Assembly: GCA_946406115.1 (NCBI GenBank)
Contig: OX291540.1
Location: forward strand, 3,778,563 to 3,842,562
Direction of reading: 5' to 3'
Length of the DNA stretch: 64,000 nt
Source of the DNA: Apoda limacodes
Lineage: Eukaryota; Arthropoda; Insecta; Lepidoptera; Limacodidae
Shown: positions 54,797 to 64,000 of the stretch, piece by piece
Layout: the number at the start of each line of letters is the position of its first letter
Numbering within the stretch: position 1 is the first letter of the stretch
Made by a program: the position numbers and the translations under genes
Notes under the pieces: model-generated
What the model saw: the letters and a program-made list of their open reading frames with translations, nothing else
Database searches by the model: none
Told to the model about the DNA's origin: nothing

Positions 54797-57440
54797 TCAC
54801 AAGTGCGGTATAAATGGGAATGCCGAAGGCAACAAAAACAGTTTCTTTGATCTTAGACGCGGGTTGATTTTAGGTACACAAAAAAACCAGTGTAGTGTAT
54901 TATTTACGATTTTATACAGGACTATCATCTCGAGAATCATTCTGCGGTCGTTGAGCTTAACTAAATTAAAACGTTTTAGTCTTTCTTCGTAGCTGCAACG
55001 ACTATTGACACCACGAGTCTTAATAGCAAAATGACGAGTAAAAGATTTGTTTATTCTTTCTAAGCGATCTATATCAATGGTATAGCAAGGGTTCCAAATG
55101 ATACAGCCGTATTCTAATATGCTTCTGACCAATGAATTAAATAAAACAATTTTGGATTGGGGATTTTTGAATTCCTTGGTATTTCGCTTAAGAAAGCTAA
55201 GCATCCTTGCGGATCTATTAACAATAGCATCTATGTGTGCGTTAAATTTTAATTTTTTATCTATAATTCCGATACCTCTGGAATGATTTTTCCATTAATA
55301 TTTAAAGAAACATTTATGATATTTCTCTTTTTTGTGAAAATTATGTGATGACATTTAGCTGCATTTAAGGACAATCTATTTCTGATACACCATGAGTAAA
55401 CTCGATCAATGTCCTCGTGTAATAGCGATGCGTGATCAGAGCACCTAATTTCCTTGTATAACTTCATGTCGTCTGCAAAAAGCGAACACTCACTATTCTT
55501 AACACAAAAAACTATGTCGTTAATAAATAGAGTAAATAGTATTGGCCCCAGGTGCGATCCTTGAGGCACCCCAGATGTCATTACATAGTTCATTGATTGA
55601 TAGCCTGCAACTTCAACAGATTGAGGTCTGTTGCTAAGGTATGAAGCAAACCAATCATAAAGTAATCCAACAATGCCATATGACCTTTGGAGCTTACTGA
55701 GAAGAATGTGATGATCTACTTTGTCAAAAGCACTAGAATAGTCAGTGCATACTGCGCTTATTTGACTGCTTTTATCTACGATACTGGCCACTTCTGTAAC
55801 ATAGCAGAGAAGATTTGTTACTACTGATTTACGAGCCCGAAAACCGTGCTGTTTTTCGCTGAGTAGGTTCTTGGTATGCGAGGTTAAGACTGGACAGACT
55901 AGAGATTCAAATAATTTAGAAAAAGCGGATAGGATTGAAATATTTTTTTATATACTGGTAATATTCTTACTTTCTTCCATTCGTCTGGAAATGTACCCGT
56001 TTTGAGTGAATAATTAAATATCTATGTAAGAGGTGTTGTCAGATATTTAGCACATCTTTTGAGAAAAAGGGGCGGCAGACCATCCGGTCCCGAACCCTTA
56101 TTAGCGTCTATGTTTCTTATTTTTTTATAAACTTGCGATTCGGTAAATGCAATCGAATGCAATGGCAAAATTTGTGGTGACGTATCATAGAATAATTGAT
56201 CCTTGTCCGGTACTCTGCTATAATTAAATACTGTTTGAAATTGCTCAGCAAACAAATCGAATATCTTCTGGCCATAATCAGCGCTTTTATTATTTAGAAA
56301 CATCGCTGAAGGAATAGCGTTTTGTGAATTACGTTTGTCTTTTATGTATTTCCAGAAATATTTTGTGTTCCTACAAACATTGGCTTCGGTTCTAGAAATG
56401 TACAAATTATGCTGTTCCCGAATTAACTGTTTAGCACGCTCACGCAAAATTTCATATTCAAGTTTGTCTCGCGGATTTTTATATTTAGTTAAATTTTAAC
56501 CGTATTTTGTTTTTCTTAGATAACAGTTTTATTAGATTATGATTGAACCAAGCAGGGTATTTGGCAGTCTTATTGCAATCACGAGAATTGTGTTTTGGAA
56601 CATTGTCTGTGATAGTTGTCTTAATTTCTTTATAAAGTATTTGGTTAACAGTGCAACAGGTGATAAATTGGCTTTGCCAGTCAATGTCTAATAAGTATTT
56701 ATTAATGACTTCGTACTTCACTTTATAAAAATTAAAATCTGAACGTGGTTTACAATTTACGCTATTTTGAGAGTAAGATAAAGTTTCTATTTCTAAGGGA
56801 GGAGCAGGGTATCAATTTTACTAAGATTGAAATTAGGCAGACAGATTTCAACATCAGAGTTAGACAGGACTGGGTCAAGAATTTTTCCACCACAATTTAC
56901 AAAGGAATTATACTGATATAAACTACTCATCGCCATAAAATCTACAATGCGATATCCAAAATTACAATTATAGTTATTGGGCTGCAAGTGCTTGTTATTA
57001 TCACACTTAGACCATGAGATAAAACTCATGTTAAAGTCACCAAATATTAGAGTCTCACTACTGCTACCAACAACATCACTACAACTGTCAAAAAACGCGT
57101 TCACAACTGTTGGGTTGAGTGGTGGAGTAAACCGCACAGATACCTAACTTTTTATGCAAATTGTCAATTCCATTTTGGATGTCAATTGTTATCCATAAGT
57201 CTTCATACTGTGTTTCCCAGTTGATCATCCTCGTTGATTTAAGTTTTTTATGGACTGCAATTAAAACTCCACCTCCTCTTGACTTTGTTATTAGGGAACA
57301 AATATCTTTACGGTCTTTACGGTACACAATATATCTGGAGTCAATAAATTCGTTGCTATGTATATCTGATGATAGCCACGTTTCGGTAAAAACAATAATA
57401 TCATAGTTGCTTTGTAAAATATTTTAATACACAACATTGG
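54797..57440 (-). pseudogene. CR1/L2-like ORF2: endonuclease plus reverse transcriptase
   Basis: From right to left the fragments read DIIVFTETWLSSDIHS (EN catalytic Glu), KSRGGGVLIAVHKKL, LIFGDFNMSFISW (EN Asp/Asn), YRIVDFMAM, then a 78-codon linker. RT pieces follow: NIDANKGSGPDGLPPLFLKR, KTGTFPDEWKKVRILPV, QHGFRARKSVVTNLL, VCTDYSSAFDKVDHH (motif A), TSGVPQGSHLGPILFTLFIN, CSLFADDMKLYKE (FADD intact) and NSLVRSILEYGCIIWNP, ending at 54797. Breaks occur near 55210-55260, 55795-56020, 56450-56485, 56725-56790 and 57090-57140. All catalytic blocks except the terminal EN histidine region are recognisable. Confidence 0.8.
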
Positions 57441-57819
57441 TTTTGGTAGGCAGACCTCTTGTATTTTGGTAATATATCTTGAATTTAACTAATAGATTGA
57501 CAAATACTTGGTGAGTGTAATAGTGTTTTATGTTAGCTTATTTAGTAATTCAATGTTATTAATTACAAGAGATTGGGACGACTCATCTTTCCTTATTAGT
57601 ATTTTGCCATTTCTGGCCCATATAAATTAGTAACCCAAGGTTTTGGCTTTTATTCTTGTCGCTGCATGAAGTGATTTGTTTTGGGGGGACAGATGCTCGG
57701 AAATTAATATTGGTACCTTCTCACCTCCAATACCAATCAACGCGGTATTAAGTTTCTCTTGGGGGTGAGATCTGTTGTATTGGGCAACAGCCGCGATAAC
57801 AGAATCACGACACCGGTTG

Positions 57820-58554
57820 CTACGTAGCTTTATGACAACGGTGCGTGGGTGCTTACTGTTACCATCCTTTTTGGCAACCCTGAAACTATCTCTTTGTCTT
57901 CTATATTCAGCGAAACGGTTCTTCCAATTTGAATTAGAGTTTGAGCTAAATTCTCATTTTTGAATTCCGGCAGTCCATGTACTTCGATATTCGATTCGCG
58001 AGAGTATTATTCCATATCGGCTAACCTTTTTTCTAGGTCAGTGACTTTAGACTGGAGCATAGTATTTGAGTCGTTTAGCTGTTGTACCCCTGTATTTCGT
58101 TGTTCGACTAAAGTTTTCATTTTATCACATTTTTCGTTAGCGAATTGAATAGATAACGCTAAAGAGCTTAACTCCTCTCGCAGGGGATTTAACTCTAACG
58201 ACAATTTTTCACGAAGAATGCCCGGCAGTTCAGATCGCAGTGCTAATCTTATTTAATTTTTGATAATTGTTTTCAGCTCATCATCTATGCGAGCTGTCGC
58301 AGTACCTGCCGCGGATTATTCGCATTGTATGTCTGCTTTATTAGAACGTACCGGTGTTTCTGAATTGTCACCACCGTTTCTTTGGTTAGATTTACACGAA
58401 TGACATTTCCATATGCTTTTAGCGTCTTTAGACAACTTTTTAAAGTTTTCCTTTGTTATATTTACACATATAAAGTGGTATAAGTGGGGACACATAGAAC
58501 ATTGTAAAGTGCTGAAGTTGAAACTGGTTTACGGCATCCGTCACATAAACTCAT
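57820..58554 (-). pseudogene. CR1/L2-like ORF1: PHD finger, coiled coil
   Basis: ATG at 58554-58552 starts MSLCDGCRKPVSTSAL. After a frame change it continues QCSMCPHLYHFICVNIT and SIWKCHSCKSNQRN, giving a C-x2-C...C-x2-C-x2-H..C...W-x-C-x2-C pattern like a PHD finger. A coiled coil follows (58007-58204: LVEQRNTGVQQLNDSNTML). Then comes an in-frame stop just before YSRESNIEVHGLPEF (57960-58015) and ENLAQTLIQIGRTVSL. The order PHD, coil, NIEVHG is characteristic of CR1/L2-type ORF1 proteins. Several stops and shifts make it non-functional. Confidence 0.75.
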
Positions 58555-58900
58555 ATTGCTTTCGATAGTAGTAAATGACTTAGCAAGGTGTCAATTACAG
58601 AGCAGTCAATATAGTTCGGAACTTACCGCACAAAAAGTCGTAAGCGCCGTGAAGAAAGCGTCGCTTACGCGTTTTAGTGTCGAATTTTTCAATCTACACT
58701 GTTTCAATGATAATAATTCATTACGAAGTTTGAAGAATTTGTCAATAACTGTAGTACTTAATTAAAGTATTTTCCACGAAAAAAAGTTATTGTTTAACAA
58801 TCACTAGGTATTTCCACATTTGCCGTAACTTTTTTCTGTTATTATGAGTGATTATTTACGCCGGTAATATTTATTTACGAATGAGCTAACAAAAAGACGT
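58555..58900 (-). other. Probable 5' UTR of the CR1/L2-like element
   Basis: No coding content on the minus strand upstream of the ORF1 ATG. The 5' edge could lie anywhere between about 58.7 and 58.9 kb. A plus-strand 69-codon frame here lacks motifs. Confidence 0.35.
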
Positions 58901-58929
58901 CACTGCTTGCTTAGTGGTTTATTGCATAA

Positions 58930-60960
58930 TGTAATATAAAGTATGCGGTGAAGCTCCCCAGTCTGTTGACGTTAGCTTGCGTAGGAGGTTGTTGCGGGAG
59001 CTGACCTTCATTTGTGTGTGGCGCAGTGTGCCTTGTATGTCAGAGCCCTGTCCAGCGTGACACCCAAGTATCGGGGGTGGGGCCAGTGTTCGATCGCCGC
59101 TCCCTCCAACGTCACATGCAGAGTTCTCTGCGCATGATGGTTACGCAAGTGGATCACGCAGGTTTATGTCTTGCTCGGGTAAGGGCGGAGGCAGTTGGCT
59201 TTATAGTACTGACCTAGGTCCTTCAAGGCATTCGAAAAAGTTTCTTCTATTTTTTCGAAAAACCGACTCTGCGCACCTAGAGCAAGTCTCATCTGCGTAA
59301 AGGAAGCGCTGCGTCCCAGGTGGGCTAGGCTGGTCGTCGGTGTATATGTTGAAGGGAGTCAGGGCCAACTTTAGACAGAAGGAGTCTGATGTTGACTGTG
59401 TCGTAGCCCGCAGATAGGTCGACAAACGCCACACCCGTGACCATACCAAGTCCAAAACCATCCTGAATGTGCTGCGTGAGCTTAAGTACTTGGCTCGTAC
59501 ACGTCTTCCTGGGACGGAACCCTGGCTGTTCTGAAATAAGTTGGGGATCTATTGCAGGTGTCAGTCGGTTGACCAGTAGTCGCTCAAATAACTTGTAGAT
59601 GGATAATTCAAATTCAAATTCAAATTCAGTTTAATTTATTCAGTTTAGGCTACAATAACTTATGAATGTCACTGCGCCATCGGTTCGTAAGTCTACAGGG
59701 CGGGAGACCTTGTACTGAGAAGAACCGGCAAGAAACTCAGCAAGGGCATTTCTTTTCTCCCTTTCTCTTACAGGGTCCAATTAAAATATTGGAAAATGCC
59801 CTCCCTATCATAAAAGGACACTTTCCATTACAAACATAAAAAAACATGAAATATAAAGCACAAGCACAACATAAAAAAGTATCTAATATAAACAAAAGAC
59901 AGTTTATGTATTCATCACTAAGAAATAATCAATGTCTTACAGTATTAATAAACAAAACAAAAAAGTAAGACTAAATACTAAGAATACAAAGAAGTTTGCA
60001 AGAGCAGACCAGCCTCCACAGGCGGCACCCGTTTACGAGTATGACACATGAATCAGCCATCGCTTCGCTCAAGCATGTTTTAGGGATCGTAACGACCCAA
60101 CGCACACGCCACCACCGTAGAGACACTTTGAGAGAGCATGACACACTCAAGCAACTCCAATAAAACTTCGATTGTACTAGTTATGTGTGTAGTAAAGGAA
60201 CAAAATATAAGAGGAGAAGCAACTTGCACAACAAAGATAACTTGCACAATAAAGAAATAGGTCAGTAGCTCTTGGCGTCAGAGGGGCATTTCCCAGACTT
60301 CAGTAGCGCGATTACCTTTGATTTTTTCCAGACCCTAGGTCTGTTGAGCGTCACGAGAGGGCTGATATTTTCACTAACAAAGATGAGGTCAGGGTTGTAA
60401 GCACGCTGCCATCGTCCACTGTTAGACACCGGTAACTTAGGGTTGGGGAGTAGAGTAAGGCCGTTGCCTTCGCCCACGCTTTAACTGCCTCACCGTCATG
60501 ATTTGTCTCATGGTACCCCCACATCGTATGGTGGCTATTAAAATCGCAAACAACCAGTCTAGCACATCTGTCATTTGAGCCGCTAAGGTGCCTCGGTAGA
60601 AATGGTTGACCAGGCGGTTTGTACACTAATGAGACCATGTATGTTCCAGTGTCCACGGTAATGACCTCCATAGTGTCTCGATAGACGGAAGAAGTAGATG
60701 TTATCATAATATCTGGCTTGGCAATGTGTATTTCCGCTATTAATGTCAGTCCGGGAATCTGCGGCCGAGTATGGACTGCTTCACAATGGATTTCTTGGAC
60801 GCAAAGGATGTCGCATTGCGTCTCGCGGCACATTTCCGAATGGAGTAGCGCTTTGTCTTGAGAGAAGCCTTTTCTATGTTGATAGAGATGACGGTCAGGG
60901 CTGGTTCTAAAAAGTGCCGTTGGTGATCGTATTGTGTATTTGGTGGAACCATCGTGTTGA
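58930..60960 (-). pseudogene. EN-RT relic of another non-LTR element
   Basis: From right to left: CDILCVQEIHCEAVHTRPQI (EN Glu), VYRDTMEVITVDTGTYMVSL, LVVCDFNSHHTMWGYHE (EN Asp/Asn), RVWKKSKVIALLKSGKCPSD, a stop, then PISLL. It is interrupted by an insertion (59608-60240). RT resumes with IYKLFERLLVNRL, GVAFVDLSAGYDTVNIRLL (motif A), IYTDDQPSPPGTQRFLYADE (YADD degraded to YADE) and YLGVTLDRALTYK at about 59050. ORF1 is missing. The clade is uncertain within the Jockey/R1/I group. Confidence 0.75.
59608..60240 (-). mobile_element. Nested 3' LINE/SINE fragment with pentanucleotide-like tail
   Basis: It begins on the plus strand with repeated AATTCA units (59607-59632), a tail when read on the minus strand. 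It then has GGGCGGGAGACCTTGTACTG and AGAAGAACCGGCAAGAAACT, words common at the 3' ends of lepidopteran LINEs. It separates two parts of the host RT frame (PISLL before, IYKLFERLL after). Near its right edge AACTTGCACAA occurs twice (60219-60229 and 60240-60250). Confidence 0.65.
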
Positions 60961-61349
60961 AAGGATTAGCCGCTCATAGTATAATCTAATATTGAATGTT
61001 GGCGTTTCCTTTCGTCTAAGCGGCTTTGCCACTACTGTATTAAGTTTTTATCAAATCGTTTCGTACGAACTTATTACCTACACGTAGATAGACAGGTTGT
61101 TCATGTAATTTTAGGTTGTTTTTAATGCCACGAAATAGCGTTGTAAAAAGTATTACTCGCTATGGTTTCACTTGAATGACCACAATGAATAAAACACTAT
61201 CACACAGTCTCCGGATGGCGTAGCAAATCAAAATTCTCCTAGAAGTACCTATTCATTATTCAGTAAAATTACATGAACAAAGTTTTTCCTTCATGAGATC
61301 AAGTCTCACAGGTTTATACCTTAAATAGCTATTTTTGGATTTTTGCCTA
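60961..61349. other. No gene recognised
   Basis: AT-rich sequence right of the EN-RT relic; nothing identifiable. Confidence 0.35.
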
Positions 61350-61998
61350 TTTTATTGCAATGTCATATTCTGCTTCTTGCTAAATTTCATAATTCTAGGT
61401 CTACGGGGAGTACCCAATAGGTTTCGATTTATTTGTGTCACAATATGCGACAAAAATGACTCTATTTTAGGATTTTTTTTTATTGGATTAACTTACTTGA
61501 TTTTTTTTGCTGTGTTGCTTGCACAGCTTGATTTTTTTACAACTTTAAGTGACCGAAGACTTTAGTATTTGATATTAATTTTACTTAACACCTCCACGCG
61601 TTCTTCCCCGAAAAACTTTTTTTTTAATTTGTAATAACAAAATAACTAATTTCAGATTTTTTTGTATATTTGTGTTATATGAACTTGCTCCGTGTGAAAT
61701 CTCATGACTCTAGGACTACGGGAAGAACCCCATAGGTTTTGATTTTTTTGTGAATGCTAAACTATGTGACAAAAATGACCATTTATCAGCCGTATTTTTT
61801 ATTCTATTGACTTAGAAGCTTGATTTATGTAGTATATAAAAAGTAGTAAACCTTAGTAAACGTAGTATATGATATTGATTTTAACTTGATATCTTTACAC
61901 GATCCTCAAAAAAAAGGGTCTTGACTGACAGACAGACAGACGGACAACAAAGTGATCCACTAAGGGTTCTTTTTTCCTTTAGGTACAGAACCATAAAA
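61350..61998. repeat. Interspersed repeat with internal duplication of about 316 bp
   Basis: The block CTAGGTCTACGGGGAGTACC...ATAGGTTT...GACAAAAATGAC (from 61395) recurs as CTAGGACTACGGGAAGAACC (from 61711). Each is followed by ATTTGATATTAATTTT/ATATGATATTGATTTT. It ends in a CAGACAGACAGACGGACAAC run and TTAGGTACAGAACC (61925-61993). The family is the one seen at 24921-25115 and, in part, 5147-5495 and 40318-40618. Confidence 0.65.
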
Positions 61999-62329
61999 AT
62001 GAGGCGAAACGCGTTTCATTTTCAACTGCGTATAGATGGTTTAGATACGCAAAATTTAATACCAAAAACTATGTTGTAATACCCTTATTCTGAGCTACAT
62101 TTTTACAGCTTACAAACGCGTTTTGTTTTAACAACAATAGCGTCACTATAATTATTGGCTGCGCTTGGAGGGAACGGTAATTTTGTGCTTAAATTAAGTT
62201 TTGCTATTAAGAGCAAAAAGCTACTTTCTGTTATGTTATACTAACGTTGTGTATTATAATGTACTAAAAGTCATTACACAATTTCATATATATTACTATT
62301 AGATATATTTGTTATATACTTCCTTCGTA
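61999..62329. other. No gene recognised
   Basis: AT-rich, no exon or clear element. Confidence 0.35.
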
Positions 62330-62545
62330 AATAATTTCATATTGACATCTTAAGACTTATTTTTTTTTTTGTATGGGATTTAAATGTGTTGTAGTCACAT
62401 TTTTTGAGTTTTTACTTCAACTTAGAGTCAATGCACTAGATAACAAGCTATTCTAATTATTTAACAAACTTTCCTTACAATAAAATGCAATACATAGGTA
62501 CTTTAAAAATTTGTACAAGTGTTGAATCAATCTGAACAGTTGCAG
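62330..62545 (-). repeat. Inverted copy of the 23101-23350 repeat
   Basis: Carries the reverse complement of the 23-kb repeat, including CTTAGAGTCAATGCACTAG and AACAAGCTATTCTAATTAT, with modest divergence. Confidence 0.65.
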
Positions 62546-62559
62546 CCATTACTGATTCA

Positions 62560-62981
62560 CCAGGCTTTTTGGAGCGAGAATCTGAAGGAGCCTCAGCCTA
62601 TATAGCGCCCAACGCTCAAGGGCTCCCCGCGGGAAGAGCCTTGGCTTGGGTTGTCGCTCTCGGGGGCGTCCTTTTCACCGGCGAGAATCTCGAAACCGAA
62701 GGTGAGTCAACGCCAGGAGGGGAGTTCCCCGATACGCAGATGCGGTTGCGATTGAGTGGGGGTGAGAAGCGCCCCGGCACTCTTTGATACCTCGTGTATC
62801 CTTGCGGGCACCGATGAACCCGGGGACGTCGTCGTCATGTTTGGGGGGAGGCCCTATTTGGGGAAGTCGTAGAGACTAATCGCTATCCGGACAGCGAGAT
62901 CGTCATCTGGGGCCGTTAGCATGTGCCGAGGTCGCCTTACGATAGTTTTACGACCGTGCCGATGTCGGTCGGGGGGATGAT
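62560..62981 (+). mobile_element. GC-rich fragment of an unclassified retroelement
   Basis: The base composition is very unlike the flanks (GGGCTCCCCGCGGGAAGAGC, CTCGGGGGCGTCC). The right end, 62900-62981, is shared with 50779-50856, where it sits next to retrotransposon relics. The 72-codon frame at 62569 has no recognisable motif. Likely the 3' portion of an R1-type or other GC-rich element; class unproven. Confidence 0.45.
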
Positions 62982-64000
62982 ACGTTGTGGATTGTGATTT
63001 TGTGTACGCTTTGGTCTTGTTTTGCCAAGGAATGGCAAGACCGAAAAATTAGAGGAGGGCGACCTACGGTAATGAGAACGGCAGAGCTTTTGTTGGGATT
63101 CACTTTGATTCTCTATAGCCGAAACCATTCGCCTAGGGCAGTGATAGCGGGTTGGAGTCTCTTAGTGATTCGACTCCCTTGCCTATCGGTGGTATGCGGT
63201 ATCGTCCGCGAAGAGGGCTTATTGGTTGCTGGAGCATTCTATATCCGCTCGCATTACTAAACAGGTCATATTGTACAAAGAATACAATCCATTCGTAAAT
63301 AAGGTTTGATACTCGCGTAGGTACAACAATTAAGAAAAATAAAATGTTTGAATTAAGAGTAAAACTGAAACAAGCAAAGATGCGTGGCATGCATTTTTGT
63401 TCAATTGTTAGACGCCTGCTTTAGATGCTAGATCCGAGATGGATGGTTTTGTTTTGTATTATGGGCAAATAAAGTAAATTTCAAGAAAAGCATCAACGTT
63501 TTGTATAAATGTAATATGGTGCGATACCCTCTTGTCTCGCAGCCACATCAACAGTATGGATTGAGGCAAGATCACCATCTTGCCGCTCTCACCAAGGAGC
63601 ATTAGCATGCCCCGCGAGGTTTTAGGAGAAGTGTAAAGAGCTCACCTGAAACCGTCCCGTAGCCCCACAATGGGACCAGTACGTATGCTGACTAGCGTTG
63701 AGGCTGACGCTGAGTTTCAGGAACTCCATTCAGTGTAGACCGCGGAGTCAAGGCTCAGTATATGGCCGTTCAATCGAATAGTTGCTATATTATTATAGGC
63801 ATCCTTATATTTTTAGCATGTAATTTGTATGTATGCTCACAGAAGAGCAAGGTGATGCCTATTACAATGATGACCATGAAAGGACCAAGCACTCCACCCA
63901 AGAATAGAGTTAAGTGGGAACATGTAAATTAATTAGATTTAAATAATTGAATTTATCCTTTATAGCCGCTCTAGAATAGAGAAAAAAAGAATAAACATAT
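62982..64000. other. No gene recognised
   Basis: Moderately GC-rich pieces at 63000-63240 and 63540-63740 may be old mobile DNA. The 91-codon frame at 62985-63260 has hydrophobic stretches but no family features. A host exon cannot be excluded but has no support. Confidence 0.3.

Larger units (their letters stand above)
54623..58900 (-). mobile_element. CR1/L2-like retrotransposon, nearly full length, decayed
   Basis: The element reads right to left, from a 5' region near 58.6-58.9 kb to a (TA)n tail at 54623-54664. It contains an ORF1 with PHD-type finger and coiled coil, then endonuclease and reverse transcriptase in pieces. The 5' boundary is uncertain. It has many stops and frameshifts and is dead. 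Confidence 0.75.

Overview
The window looks like nuclear DNA of an insect, most likely a moth or butterfly. It is AT-rich, contains one small intron-bearing gene, and is otherwise filled with non-LTR retrotransposons (Jockey-type, CR1-like, RTE-like and others), a Lep1-like Helitron, and many short foldback or inverted-repeat elements. I saw no bacterial operon, rRNA or CRISPR array and recognised no tRNA gene. The species is inferred from repeat style, not proven.

Layout. 1-5.5 kb: AT-rich DNA with an ACACGG-ended repeat carrying a 362-bp tandem array (1204-2580), a 374-bp terminal-inverted-repeat element (2632-3005), a short retroposon with 11-bp target-site duplications (4103-4294) and a common interspersed repeat (5147-5495). 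5.9-9.8 kb: the one host-like gene, a four-exon 152-aa SAM-like protein with an overlapping upstream ORF and a good poly(A) site. 9.9-12.5 kb: a large foldback and tandem-repeat complex (about 165/172-bp units in opposed arms, then a 137-bp array) ending in the same ACACGG terminus as the 1.2-kb element. 13.7-14.2 kb: foldback element. 17.8-18.1 kb: Helitron. 18.6-20.8 kb: an inverted-repeat pair enclosing two retrotransposon remnants. 21.5-25.1 kb: MITE-like repeats and a long (CA)n tract.

26.4-36.1 kb is the clearest structure: two Jockey-clade elements in head-to-tail order on the minus strand, abutting each other. The left copy is decayed and has lost its endonuclease. The right copy keeps a complete 713-aa gag-like ORF1 and an 893-codon endonuclease/reverse transcriptase ORF2 broken by one stop codon. 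The 12-mer CCGTGGAGCTAC sits at the left edge, the junction and the right edge.

36-44.6 kb is mostly unassigned AT-rich sequence with a 0.7-kb TIR element holding a 104-bp tandem array (41061-41759) and a nearly perfect foldback (42794-43080). 44.7-60.96 kb is a graveyard of at least six non-LTR lineages, often nested: a small RT remnant, a frameshifted CR1-like RT, an R1/Jockey-superfamily RT interrupted by another LINE fragment, a split RTE, the C-terminal part of another ORF2, a nearly full-length CR1/L2-like element with PHD-type ORF1, and a further EN-RT relic with a nested 3' LINE piece. 61-64 kb holds dispersed repeats.

The genes do not form a pathway. The elements fit target-primed retrotransposition (ORF1 binds RNA, EN nicks, RT copies), and most are visibly dead. 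All functional statements rest on motifs read by eye and general family knowledge; no searches were run.
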